A stretch of 64,000 bases of DNA, from NCBI GenBank assembly GCA_003151595.1, contig PLXW01000053.1, positions 13,845 to 77,844 of the forward strand, in the 5' to 3' direction. Origin of the DNA: Myxococcales bacterium. Lineage in GTDB: Bacteria; Myxococcota; Polyangia; Polyangiales; Polyangiaceae. Shown piece by piece: positions 1 to 7,996 of this stretch. How positions within the stretch are numbered: the first letter of the stretch is position 1; each line of letters opens with the position of its first letter. The position numbers were made by a program, and so were the translations under genes. A model generated the notes under the pieces. That model had not been told where the DNA came from. It did no database searches and saw only the letters and a program-made list of their open reading frames with translations.

Positions 1-521
1 AGGCTGCGGAGCGCCCAGCGATGCGTCCTCTCCATCGCCGCCCGCGTCGTCGCCGCGTCAGAGCGCGAGTCGACGCACACGTCGAGCACCATCATGATGT
101 CGGAGCCGATCGCCGTCTGCATCTCGATCGATCGCTCGGGCGACAGCATGTGGATGCGCTGATCCGTGTAGCTGCGAAAGCGCGCCCCTTGCTCGCTCAA
201 CGTGCGATCGCCTGGGAGGGAGAAGATCTGATACCCGCCCGAGTCGGTGAGCACCGGACCGCGCCACCCCATGAACTTGTGAATGCCACCCACGCGCCGA
301 AACAGGTCCGGTCCCGGCCTGAGCATCAAGTGGTACGTGTTGCCGAGCACGACCTGCGCGCCGACCTCGGTGAGGTCGGCGGGGGTGAGCCCGGTGACCG
401 TGGCGCGCGTTCCGACGGCCATGAAGGCGGGGGTTTGGACCGGGCCGTGGGCCGTGACGATGGTTCCGCGACGCGCGCGTGAGCCGGGATCCACCGCGCT
501 GACCGTGAAGGGGAGAGGCAT
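1..521 (-). CDS. tgt: tRNA-guanine transglycosylase (Tgt), 5' part only
   Basis: Exchanges guanine at position 34 of GUN-anticodon tRNAs for the queuosine precursor, in the cytoplasm. Only the first 173 residues are in the window; the gene runs off the left edge. Visible family motifs are TPAFMAVGTRATVTGL, VLGNTYHLMLRPG and LTDSGGYQIFSL. The Asp of the last one (residue 93) matches the conserved acid/base Asp of the family. The catalytic nucleophile and the zinc site would lie outside the window. The ATG at 521 is set by an in-frame stop at 536-534. A TAACGT hexamer sits 9 nt upstream. The gene is divergent from the peptidase on the other strand. Confidence 0.93.
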   Translation of the reverse strand, partial: MPLPFTVSAVDPGSRARRGTIVTAHGPVQTPAFMAVGTRATVTGLTPADLTEVGAQVVLGNTYHLMLRPGPDLFRRVGGIHKFMGWRGPVLTDSGGYQIFSLPGDRTLSEQGARFRSYTDQRIHMLSPERSIEMQTAIGSDIMMVLDVCVDSRSDAATTRAAMERTHRWALRS

Positions 522-530
522 GAGCGTGTG

Positions 531-536
531 ACGTTA
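531..536 (-). promoter_or_regulatory. putative -10 element of tgt (TAACGT)
   Basis: TANNNT hexamer 9 nt before the tgt start codon. It is part of the window-wide pattern of -10-like hexamers placed almost directly before start codons. No convincing -35 box is visible. Confidence 0.4.
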
Positions 537-566
537 TGGTTCGCTCCGAAGGCGTTTTCCAGCGCT

Positions 567-1616
567 ATGATCGCGCGCGAAGTGGCGACCCCCCCGTTCG
601 AAGAGGCAAAAGCGCTCAAAGTCCCGATCCGCGATCTGAACCTGACGATCGCCGGAACGAGCCTGGAGCCGATCCTCGCCACCTTCGAGAAAGAGCTCCT
701 CGCGCTCGGCATCAAGAAGCTCCGCCCGCGCTTCTATCTCTCGACCGAGTGGGGAGTCCCCTACGACACGATCGCCATCGCCATCCCTTTCTACCTCGCG
801 CGTCCCGAGCTCACGCTCCTTCAGGCCGAGCAGGCGTGTCACGTCGAGGGGTCGGGGCCGAAGGACATCCTTCGCTACCTGCGTCACGAGATGGGGCACG
901 TCATCAACTATGCGTACCGGCTGCACGAGACGAAGGAGTGGGCCGAGCGCTTCGGCCCGATGCAGAAGCCGTACGAAGAGGAGTATCGACCGCGCCCCTT
1001 CAGTCGCGAGTTCGTCCACCACTTGCCCGGCTGGTATGCGCAGAAGCACCCCGACGAAGATTGGGCCGAGACGTTCGCAGTGTGGATGACGCCCGACGTC
1101 GATTGGCGCGCGCAGTTCGCGAAGTGGCCAGGGGCGCTTCGCAAGCTCGAGTACTGCGATCGCACCATGAAGGAGGTGCTCGATCGCGATCCGGTGACGA
1201 CCGCCGCGGAGCTCGACGACGACGTCTCGAGCATCACGGAGTCGCTGGACCAATTCTATCGCGCTCTGGGAGCCCCGAACGGAGCGCCGAGCGAGAGCGC
1301 TGGGATGCAGGAGCAGGGGCTCGACCAGATGCTCGGCGCGATCTTCGCGCAAACCGAGCCGAGCGAGGACGGCGTGCGCTTCGCTGCGTCGGACTTGATT
1401 CGGCGCATCGAGCGCGATCTGCCGGGGAGCGTCTTTCAGTGGACCGGGCACATGCCGGAGCGAACGCGATGGCTGCTCGATACGCTGGCCGGTCGCGCCG
1501 ACGCGATGGGGCTCACGTACCGCGTCGAGGAAGAGCAGGCGCTGACGATCGCGCTCACGAGCCTCGTCACGGCGCTGGCCATGACGTGGCTTCAGAGCGG
1601 GAAGTACGCGCCATGA
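567..1616 (+). CDS. putative zinc-binding metallopeptidase
   Basis: Predicted zincin-type protein of 349 residues with HEMGH at residues 107-111 followed by a helix. A Glu in DWAETFAVW (about residue 168) could be the third zinc ligand, as in HExxH...E enzymes. No signal peptide or membrane segment is visible, so it is probably cytoplasmic. The substrate is unknown. The ATG at 567 was chosen because the only earlier in-frame start (GTG 528) would almost touch the tgt start. It converges with an ATP-grasp ligase 40 bp downstream. Peptidase activity is inferred from the motif only; it could act as a non-proteolytic metal-binding protein. Confidence 0.75.
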   Translation: MIAREVATPPFEEAKALKVPIRDLNLTIAGTSLEPILATFEKELLALGIKKLRPRFYLSTEWGVPYDTIAIAIPFYLARPELTLLQAEQACHVEGSGPKDILRYLRHEMGHVINYAYRLHETKEWAERFGPMQKPYEEEYRPRPFSREFVHHLPGWYAQKHPDEDWAETFAVWMTPDVDWRAQFAKWPGALRKLEYCDRTMKEVLDRDPVTTAAELDDDVSSITESLDQFYRALGAPNGAPSESAGMQEQGLDQMLGAIFAQTEPSEDGVRFAASDLIRRIERDLPGSVFQWTGHMPERTRWLLDTLAGRADAMGLTYRVEEEQALTIALTSLVTALAMTWLQSGKYAP

Positions 1617-1656
1617 CGGTCATGTAGACGCGGACGCCTTCGGCGCCGCCAGGCGC

Positions 1657-2637
1657 TCAATACGCGCGCTTGCTCCGTGTCACGGCGAGCCGCGCGATCG
1701 CGTTCACCAGCTCGTCGTAGGCGATCCCGGCGGCGCGCGCGGCGGTCGCGAACTCGGCCGACTCTTCGAGGTAGCAGCTCGCGTTCACCTCGATGACGTA
1801 CACCTCGCCGCTCGGCGTGACCCGCAGATCGACGCGCCCGTAGTCGCGGACGCGGAGCGCGCGGTAGGCGTCGACCGACACGCGCTGCAGGCGATGCTTC
1901 AGCCCGTCGGGGATGTCGGCGATCTTCGAGCACGTCCCCTTGTACTCGCGGCTGCTCTTCACCCACTTCGCGCGTCGTCCCAGGATCTGCGGCATCCCTT
2001 CGGGCATGCCCGAGAAGTCCATCTCGATCGGCGGCAGCGCGATCGGCTTTCGATTCCCCATCACGCCCACGTAGAACTCGCGCCCTTCGATGTATTCCTC
2101 GACCAGCGCCGAGTCCTTCACCTTCTCGTGGATGGCGATCACGCGCTTCATCATCTGCGTCGTGCTGCGAACGAGCGACGACGCCTCGATGCCGATCGAC
2201 GCATCCATGCGCAGCGGCTTCACGATGAGCGGCATGCGCAGCCGACCGATCGTGTCGGGGTAGGAGTGGCGACGGAAGACGGCGTAGTTCGGGAAAGGGA
2301 CGCCGTGATAGGCGAGCAGCTCCTTGGTGAGCGCCTTGTCCTGCCGCAAGTACAGCTCGCCGGGGCCGCCGCCGGTGTGGCGAACGGCGAGGAGCTCCAG
2401 AGTGCCTGCGACCGCGACGTCGCCGAGGACGTTGCGCGCGAACATCTCCATCAAGTTGAAGACGAGCTGCGGCTTCTGTTTGCGGATGCCGACGATGAGG
2501 TCCTGCACGTCTCCGTGCACGCCGAGGATCTTCACGGTGTGCTTCCGCTTGCGGAGCGCGGCGGCGACCTGGTCGACGACCACGTCGTAGGTCTCGGCCC
2601 CCTCGCGCTCGAGGTACGTGAGCACGGTGACGTTCAC
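1657..2637 (-). CDS. ATP-grasp ligase of the D-alanine--D-alanine ligase type
   Basis: 326 residues with the Ddl-like order: N-terminal Rossmann-like part, then RHTGGGPGELYLRQDKALTK, the ATP-grasp lysine strand LIVKPLRMDASIGIE, and the C-terminal metal-binding strand YGRVDLRV...VYVIEVNA. Genuine Ddl enzymes usually end this segment with an NTxPG-type motif; here it reads NASCYLEES. The true amino-acid substrate may therefore not be D-Ala. The GTG start at 2637 is supported by TAGTCT 6 nt upstream. The gene faces the zinc peptidase tail to tail. Likely activities are peptide-bond-forming ligation of a D-amino acid, or modification of a small peptide. Confidence 0.8.
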   Translation of the reverse strand: MNVTVLTYLEREGAETYDVVVDQVAAALRKRKHTVKILGVHGDVQDLIVGIRKQKPQLVFNLMEMFARNVLGDVAVAGTLELLAVRHTGGGPGELYLRQDKALTKELLAYHGVPFPNYAVFRRHSYPDTIGRLRMPLIVKPLRMDASIGIEASSLVRSTTQMMKRVIAIHEKVKDSALVEEYIEGREFYVGVMGNRKPIALPPIEMDFSGMPEGMPQILGRRAKWVKSSREYKGTCSKIADIPDGLKHRLQRVSVDAYRALRVRDYGRVDLRVTPSGEVYVIEVNASCYLEESAEFATAARAAGIAYDELVNAIARLAVTRSKRAY

Positions 2638-2643
2638 ACGAAG

Positions 2644-2649
2644 AGACTA
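2644..2649 (-). promoter_or_regulatory. putative -10 element (TAGTCT) of the ATP-grasp gene
   Basis: TANNNT hexamer with a 6-nt spacer to the GTG start at 2637. A transcript starting at the usual distance would begin at or next to the start codon. Confidence 0.45.
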
Positions 2650-2686
2650 CGCGCGAACCCTCGCGAGCGCGCGATGGAGCATGAGG

Positions 2687-3259
2687 TCAGTGTGGCTTCG
2701 GAGCCGTGGGCACGGGCGCGATCGACGGCGGAGCGCTCGGGGCGTGGTGTGGCGCGACGTGGGTTGGGGCCGGTCTCGGCGCGGTGGGGATCGCCGAAAG
2801 CGCCGGCGTCGTAGGCGTCACGTAGCGAGGAGGGGTCGGCGACAGCGCGCTGAACACGTAGAAGCCGACGGTCGAGAGCAGCGTCATCACGCTGAGCACG
2901 AGCCCTATCGTCGCTTGCGCCGGGAAGACGAAGCCTTGCTCGCGCGCCAGCGCTCGCGCGCGATAGACGAGCACCAGCGCCACCAGCGCCGGAATCGGGA
3001 AGCAACAGAAGAGGACACCGACGCCCGACCACACGACGCTCTGACGCGCAAGACGATCGAGCTCGGTCTGCGCGTTCGCGCGCGACGCGGCGTCGTAGCG
3101 CTGCTTCGCGACCGCCTCGGCGACGTTCTGCTGCTGCCGCGCATGCTCTTCTTGCGCGTGCTGCTCGCGCGCATACGGCGTGGGCGCTTTGCAGAACGGA
3201 CAGGCGAGGTGACTCGGTTCGAGGTTCGCTCCGCAGCTCTCGCAGCTCAGCTTGCTCAC
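2687..3259 (-). CDS. zinc-ribbon membrane protein
   Basis: 190-residue protein that begins with a CxxC...CxxC zinc ribbon (LSCESCGANLEPSHLACPFC). It continues through an Ala/Gln/Glu-rich, probably coiled-coil stretch and has two hydrophobic segments (about residues 80-100 and 115-140). It ends in a Pro/Thr/Ala-rich tail. The pattern suggests an inner-membrane protein with a cytoplasmic metal-binding N-terminus; the function is unknown. The GTG at 3259 is preferred over the GTG at 3289 because it puts the ribbon at the N-terminus and has TAGCTT 7 nt upstream. It is divergent from the AI-2E permease, with start codons 52 bp apart. Confidence 0.7.
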   Translation of the reverse strand: MSKLSCESCGANLEPSHLACPFCKAPTPYAREQHAQEEHARQQQNVAEAVAKQRYDAASRANAQTELDRLARQSVVWSGVGVLFCCFPIPALVALVLVYRARALAREQGFVFPAQATIGLVLSVMTLLSTVGFYVFSALSPTPPRYVTPTTPALSAIPTAPRPAPTHVAPHHAPSAPPSIAPVPTAPKPH

Positions 3260-3266
3260 CCGCGAG

Positions 3267-3272
3267 AAGCTA
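3267..3272 (-). promoter_or_regulatory. putative -10 element (TAGCTT) of the zinc-ribbon gene
   Basis: TANNNT hexamer with a 7-nt spacer to the GTG at 3259. Confidence 0.4.
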
Positions 3273-3295
3273 TCACGCCTCGCCGGCACGACCTG

Positions 3296-3301
3296 TAGAC
3301 T
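3296..3301 (+). promoter_or_regulatory. putative -10 element (TAGACT) of the AI-2E permease gene
   Basis: TANNNT hexamer with a 9-nt spacer to the ATG at 3311. It lies only about 25 bp from the -10-like box of the divergent zinc-ribbon gene, so the two promoters may interfere. Confidence 0.4.
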
Positions 3302-3310
3302 CGCGCCCGC

Positions 3311-4417
3311 ATGACGACCCCCGCTGCGCCTCCGCCCCCCGAGCCTGCGGCGCTCGACGGCGGGGCGTCGCTGAGGAAGAAGGAGCGACGCGCGCTCGGC
3401 TTCCTGGCGCTGGTGGCGTTGGCTTCGCTGGTGTGGCTGGCGATGCCGGTGGGCGTCGGTCTCTTTCTGGGAGCGCTGCTGGCGTTCACGCTCGAGCCTC
3501 TCTACGCGCGCCTACGAAAGCGCGAGATGCGCGCGGGCCCGGCGGCGCTCTTGTGTGCGCTCGGCGCGACGCTCATCGGGTCGGGGTTGTTCTTCGCGCT
3601 CACGTGGTTGCTCGTCACGCGAGGGATCGCGCTGCTAGGAACAGTGCGCGAGCTCGTCGGCTCGGGGGGAGCGCTGCGGAACTTCGTCGACGGCGCGAAT
3701 GCTCGGCTCGCGGCCTTCCACATCAACGCAGACGATCTCCTGGCGAAGATCGAAGACGCCGTGCTCTCGCTGGGCTCGCGCATGGCCGGCATCGCCGCCG
3801 AGGTGGCGGGGCTCACGTTCGGCGCGCTCCTCACGCTCTTCTTCATCACGATGGCGTCGTACTTCGTGCTCCGTCACTGGACCGAGATCGTCACGCGCGC
3901 CGAGCAGCTCCTCCCGTTCGAGCGTCGCTACACGCACGGCCTCCTGGATCAGTTCCGCACCGTGGGCCGTCAGGTTCTCCTGGGCACGGTCGTCACGGGG
4001 CTCGTGCAGGGGGTCCTCGCGGCGATCGGTTTCTGGATCACCGGCGTCCAGGAGCCGGCGTTCTTCGGCGCGCTCACGGCGCTGGCGTCGCTCATTCCGG
4101 GCATAGGGACGGTCCTCGTCTGGGGGACGGTCGGCGGCGTTCTCTTGCTCACGGGGCACGTCGGCGCCGGGCTCGTGGAGCTGGTGTACAGCGCGCTCAT
4201 CGTGGGAATCCTCTCCGACTACGTCATCCGCCCGCGGCTCGTCGGCCGCGAGAAAGGCGTCCCGGCGATCCTCGTGTTCGTCGCGCTCTTCGGCGGCGTG
4301 GAGGTCTTCGGCATCCTCGGTCTCATCTTGGGACCGGTCGTGGCGACGCTCTCGCTCGCCGTGCTGAAGACGTACGCGAACGAAGTGCGCGACGACGAGA
4401 GCGCGACGACGCCGTGA
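3311..4417 (+). CDS. AI-2E family transporter (PerM/TqsA-like permease)
   Basis: 368-residue polytopic inner-membrane protein with about seven or eight hydrophobic segments. The layout is typical of the AI-2E/UPF0118 family: paired N-terminal helices, a central soluble stretch (about residues 120-165), then the conserved C-terminal helices with FGALTALASLIPGIGTVLVW and GREKGVPAILVFVALFGG. Family members export diverse small solutes or ions; the cargo cannot be read from the sequence. The last codon is 1 bp from the stop of the convergent Rieske gene. The N-terminal Pro/Ala-rich tail is cytoplasmic. Confidence 0.88.
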   Translation: MTTPAAPPPPEPAALDGGASLRKKERRALGFLALVALASLVWLAMPVGVGLFLGALLAFTLEPLYARLRKREMRAGPAALLCALGATLIGSGLFFALTWLLVTRGIALLGTVRELVGSGGALRNFVDGANARLAAFHINADDLLAKIEDAVLSLGSRMAGIAAEVAGLTFGALLTLFFITMASYFVLRHWTEIVTRAEQLLPFERRYTHGLLDQFRTVGRQVLLGTVVTGLVQGVLAAIGFWITGVQEPAFFGALTALASLIPGIGTVLVWGTVGGVLLLTGHVGAGLVELVYSALIVGILSDYVIRPRLVGREKGVPAILVFVALFGGVEVFGILGLILGPVVATLSLAVLKTYANEVRDDESATTP

Positions 4418-4418
4418 G

Positions 4419-5522
4419 TCAGAGCGGCTTCCGCAGGTCGGTCGCCAGCAGCTTGTGAAAGAGGTTCTCGCCCGCTTCGCGCCGCGCCGAGAGTCGACCC
4501 GCTCCGTACGCGCGCGACGACAGCCCACGCTGCACCGACTCGCAGATCGCGTGGTCCTCGTTCTGGATCCGCTCGCTCACTTCGACGCTCTTCGTGTTTC
4601 GCGCGCGCGAGGCCTCGCTCACGTCGGCGAAGTAAAAATCGAAGATCACCTTCGTGCGGCTCATTCCGAGCGGCACGACGAGGTTCGTGTCGAGGTACCC
4701 CTCGTACCAATTGAACATGAAGTTCGGGTAGAGCCAGTAGTAGAGCGCCTGCCCCTTCCGCACCGAGGCGGTCATCGTCTCGCCACCGGTCGCATCGATG
4801 GGGCTCGATTGGAGGCAGAAGCGATCGGCGCACTCGATCGTGTAGTCCTTGAACGAGAGGATGCTGTTGAGCCCCTTGTGCAGGTAAGGGACGTGGTAGC
4901 CGCCGTCGAGGTAGTTATCGACGAAGACCTTCCAGTTGCACTCGAGCACGTACTCGCGCCGCTCGGCGAACTTCAGATCTCCGAGGCGCAGCGGCGGGAC
5001 CCGCGACACGAGCGCACCCAGTTCGTCCGCGAGCGAGGGGGCGTCGTCGGCGAGGCACACGAAGACGAACTGCTCCCACACCTCGACGCGCACCGGCACG
5101 AGGCCGTTCTGCGCGCGATCGAAGTTGCACGTCTCGTCGATCTCGGGCGTCGACTTGAGCTGGCCGTCGAGGGCGTACGTCCAGCCGTGGTACGGGCAGC
5201 GAAGGCGCTCGGCGCACCCCTCGGGCGCGGTCATCACGGCGGCGGCGTGGTGGCGGCACACGTTGAAGAACGCGCGCAGCTTTCCGTCGTTGCCGCGCAC
5301 GACCACGATCGGCTCGTCGCCGATCTGCGCTGTCACGTACTGGCCGGCGCTCTCGACCTGCGCCGCGCGCGCCACGACTTGCCACGTGCGACCGAAGACC
5401 GCGCGCTTCTCACGCTCCCACACGCGCGGCTCGGTGTACCAGGAGCCGGGGATCGTGCGGGCGTCGGACAGCGGTAGCGAAGCGTCGAAGTCGCTGAGAA
5501 TCGCGTCGATCGAGCGAAGCAT
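4419..5522 (-). CDS. Rieske-type aromatic ring-hydroxylating oxygenase, alpha subunit
   Basis: 367 residues. The Rieske [2Fe-2S] site is CRHHAA followed by CPYHGW (about residues 87-110). The mononuclear iron site is signalled by NWKVFVDNYLDGGYHVPYLH, with its Asp and two His residues. The whole resembles choline-monooxygenase or glycine-betaine-demethylase-like alpha subunits more than biphenyl-type enzymes; the substrate is not determinable. No reductase or ferredoxin gene is next to it, so electrons must come from elsewhere. The start at 5522 has a GGGAGG-like site about 12 nt upstream. Confidence 0.88.
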   Translation of the reverse strand: MLRSIDAILSDFDASLPLSDARTIPGSWYTEPRVWEREKRAVFGRTWQVVARAAQVESAGQYVTAQIGDEPIVVVRGNDGKLRAFFNVCRHHAAAVMTAPEGCAERLRCPYHGWTYALDGQLKSTPEIDETCNFDRAQNGLVPVRVEVWEQFVFVCLADDAPSLADELGALVSRVPPLRLGDLKFAERREYVLECNWKVFVDNYLDGGYHVPYLHKGLNSILSFKDYTIECADRFCLQSSPIDATGGETMTASVRKGQALYYWLYPNFMFNWYEGYLDTNLVVPLGMSRTKVIFDFYFADVSEASRARNTKSVEVSERIQNEDHAICESVQRGLSSRAYGAGRLSARREAGENLFHKLLATDLRKPL

Positions 5523-5550
5523 GGGGGCGGCGCCTCCCGTGGCGTCCCCT

Positions 5551-7077
5551 TCACTTACACGACGCGGGGTACAGCAACCACTGTGTCCGGCCGACGGTGG
5601 CGTCGGCGCAGCCGGTGGTGACGACGACGTCGAGGGTCAGGCCCGCGAGATACGCCGTGGTGAACGCGGGGTGCGTCGGAGCCGTCGCGCACTGCGATGA
5701 CCCTGTGAGGCCGACCGGTGCGGCCGACGTGGCGCCGAGCGCCGAGGGGAGCGTGAACGCACGAAAGGCCGGCGCGAAGCCGGTGCCGGTGTTGGTGAAG
5801 AGCTGCCAGTACGACACGCCGGTGAGCGCGTCGGCGCAGTCGTGCGTGACGAGGAGATCGGGGCGCGCGTCGCCGTCGGCGTCCAGGATGGCATAGGTCG
5901 GTGCGCCGACGCCGGCCGCGCACGTGCCGGCGGCGCCGAGCGACGGAAACGAATCGGTCGGGAGCCCGGCCATGTCGGGGAGCGCGAGCGACGCCGACGC
6001 GCCGAAGCCCGTCCCCGTGTTGTGAAAGAGGAGCCACACGTTCGTTCCGACGCTCGGGTCGTTGCAGCTCTGGGTGACGACGAGATCGAGCTTGCCGTCG
6101 GCGTCGAAGTCGAGGAGGCCGAACTGCGGCTTGCTCGCCGACGCTGAGCACGAGAGCGTGCCGCTGGTGCTCGCGAACGCGCCGGCCGTGTACGTCGGAT
6201 TGCTGGGGAGCGTGAACGTCGTCGGTGCTTGCGACGCGCCCGCGGCGACGCCGAGGTAGACGCGCCAGGCGTTGGTTCCGATCGCATCGGCGTCGCATGC
6301 CTGGGTGACGACGAAGTCGAGCTTGCCGTCGCCGTTGATGTCGAAGAGCGCGAACGCGGGGTCGTTCGTTCCGCTCGCGCTCGCGCACGTCGCCGTCGCG
6401 GCGCCCGTCCCGGCGAAGGCCCCCGGGGACATGCCGGGCGGGAGCGCGTAGGACGTCGCGGCCGACGCGAAGCCGTTCTTCACGTTCGGGTACACGAGCC
6501 AGCGCGACGACCCGACCGTCGCGTCGTTGCACAGCGAGGTGACGACGTAGTCGGGGAGAAGATCGCCGTTGGCGTCGAAGAGCGAGACGACCGCGCATCC
6601 CGCGGGTGACGCCGGCGGGATCGTGTAGCGCGTCGCCGTCGCGGCGAACCCGGCGGCCGATCCCGGATAGACGAGCCACGCGGTCACGCCGATCGTCGCG
6701 TCGTCGCACGCCGACGTCACGACGAGATCGAGCGCGCCGTCGGCGTCGAGGTCGGCCAGTGTGTACGTGAGCTTCGCCGTTCCCGTGGCGCAGGCGATCG
6801 AGCCCGTCATCGCCGCGAAGGGAGTCGTGGGGGCGCCGGTGATCGCGGGGAGCGCGAACGGGGCCGCGGTGCTCAGGAATCCGCACGTCGACGGAGTCGT
6901 CCCGCCGCCGGCGTCGGGGGTGCCGGGGGTCGAGCCTTGCTGCGGCGTCGTATTGCCGCTCGTCTCCGTAGGCGGCTGCGCCTTCGAGGAGCAGGACGCG
7001 AGAGCGAGGGCGAGCGCGATCGTGGCGGGGCGAAGCAAGAGGATGAAGAGAGCATGATGCCTACCCCGCACGCGCAC
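5551..7077 (-). CDS. FG-GAP/VCBS-repeat lipoprotein
   Basis: 508 residues. The signal peptide ends in a lipobox (LALASC), followed by a Thr/Pro/Gly linker. Six repeats of roughly 70 residues follow, each built on D(A/F/I)DxDGxLDxVVT, then a Cys-containing loop and a W.(L/V)(Y/F) strand. These Asp clusters resemble the calcium-binding loops of FG-GAP beta-propeller blades. The protein is probably anchored in the outer membrane and exposed. The GTG at 7077 is the first start in the open frame. A role in binding or adhesion is an inference only. Confidence 0.8.
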   Translation of the reverse strand: MRVRGRHHALFILLLRPATIALALALASCSSKAQPPTETSGNTTPQQGSTPGTPDAGGGTTPSTCGFLSTAAPFALPAITGAPTTPFAAMTGSIACATGTAKLTYTLADLDADGALDLVVTSACDDATIGVTAWLVYPGSAAGFAATATRYTIPPASPAGCAVVSLFDANGDLLPDYVVTSLCNDATVGSSRWLVYPNVKNGFASAATSYALPPGMSPGAFAGTGAATATCASASGTNDPAFALFDINGDGKLDFVVTQACDADAIGTNAWRVYLGVAAGASQAPTTFTLPSNPTYTAGAFASTSGTLSCSASASKPQFGLLDFDADGKLDLVVTQSCNDPSVGTNVWLLFHNTGTGFGASASLALPDMAGLPTDSFPSLGAAGTCAAGVGAPTYAILDADGDARPDLLVTHDCADALTGVSYWQLFTNTGTGFAPAFRAFTLPSALGATSAAPVGLTGSSQCATAPTHPAFTTAYLAGLTLDVVVTTGCADATVGRTQWLLYPASCK

Positions 7078-7138
7078 AAGCTCAACGCTGGGGTGCGCCG
7101 CCCCCTGGGGGTGCGCGCCGTCTCTGGTTTTGGCGTGT

Positions 7139-7144
7139 TAGCGT
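7139..7144 (+). promoter_or_regulatory. putative -10 element (TAGCGT)
   Basis: TANNNT hexamer with a 6-nt spacer to the ATG at 7151. Confidence 0.4.
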
Positions 7145-7150
7145 CCGCCG

Positions 7151-7960
7151 ATGACGAAGCAGGCGGCGCCGGTCATGGCGGGCAAGACGATCGACCAGCT
7201 CACGATCGACGACGAGCGGTCGTTTCAGCACGTCGGGCTCTACGCCGACCTGAAAGAGATCCTCCGGCGCGACGGCTATTCGTTTCGAGTGCTCCCAGCG
7301 GCGCTCGCGGGGCGCTGGGATCGCGCGCTCCTCTTGAACCTCACGTTCTGGGGGAACGGCACCGGCGGCGACGTGCTCGAGAGCGATCGCATCCCGGCCG
7401 ACGTCATCGCGCACGCCGCGTGGCATCACCTCGCGGCGCGCGCTCTCACGGCGTCGACCGGTGCGCCGCAGTCGGCCGAGGCGCTGTTTCTGGGGGAGGC
7501 GATCGCGAGCGCGTTCGACGTGTACCTGGTGGGGCGGCTCCTGGGGCACGCGCCGCAGTCGTCCTTCCTCGAGTCGCAAGTGCCGGCCATGGCCGAAGCG
7601 GCGGAGGCGGCGGGGCTGTCGGACGACGGGTTCGAGACCATGCTCGGCGCGATCGCCGCCGATCCCGATCGCGCGTTCGAAGATCTTCGCGCGCTCCTCG
7701 TCGATGCGACCGCCGCCCTCTGCGCATGCAAGAACGCCGACGAAGCCCTCGCCGCCTTGGCCGCGTTCGACGGGCACCGCTTCGGACCGATCCTTCATCG
7801 GTATGAGCTTTCGAACTGGGTGCTCTACGCGCGCGCCTACGCCAGCGCGGCGCCTTCGCAGGACGCCAAGGCCCTCGCCGTCGATCGCGCGCTTCGCGAG
7901 CAAGGGGCCGCGTCGATCGAGTGGCTCACGACGAATTGGGTGACGCCCGCCATCGCTTGA
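7151..7960 (+). CDS. unrecognised 269-residue protein
   Basis: I do not recognise a family. The protein is mostly helical and Ala-rich, with no signal peptide or clear membrane segment. Residues about 89-95 read AHAAWHHLAAR. An acidic helix (ALFLGEAIASAFDVYLVGRL) follows about 25 residues later. That spacing of His pair and Glu is reminiscent of metal-binding helices in zincin-like folds, but there is no clean HExxH. It precedes the S1-domain gene by 36 bp on the same strand, so the two may be co-transcribed. The start is supported by TAGCGT upstream. Confidence 0.65.
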   Translation: MTKQAAPVMAGKTIDQLTIDDERSFQHVGLYADLKEILRRDGYSFRVLPAALAGRWDRALLLNLTFWGNGTGGDVLESDRIPADVIAHAAWHHLAARALTASTGAPQSAEALFLGEAIASAFDVYLVGRLLGHAPQSSFLESQVPAMAEAAEAAGLSDDGFETMLGAIAADPDRAFEDLRALLVDATAALCACKNADEALAALAAFDGHRFGPILHRYELSNWVLYARAYASAAPSQDAKALAVDRALREQGAASIEWLTTNWVTPAIA

Positions 7961-7996
7961 AGCGCGCTCGCGCGGATTTGCGCTACATCGTGGGGC

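Noticed and set aside
1641..1656. Small GCGCC/GGCGC hairpin between the convergent peptidase and ligase genes
   Set aside because: A 5-bp stem without a T-run is expected often in this GC-rich DNA.
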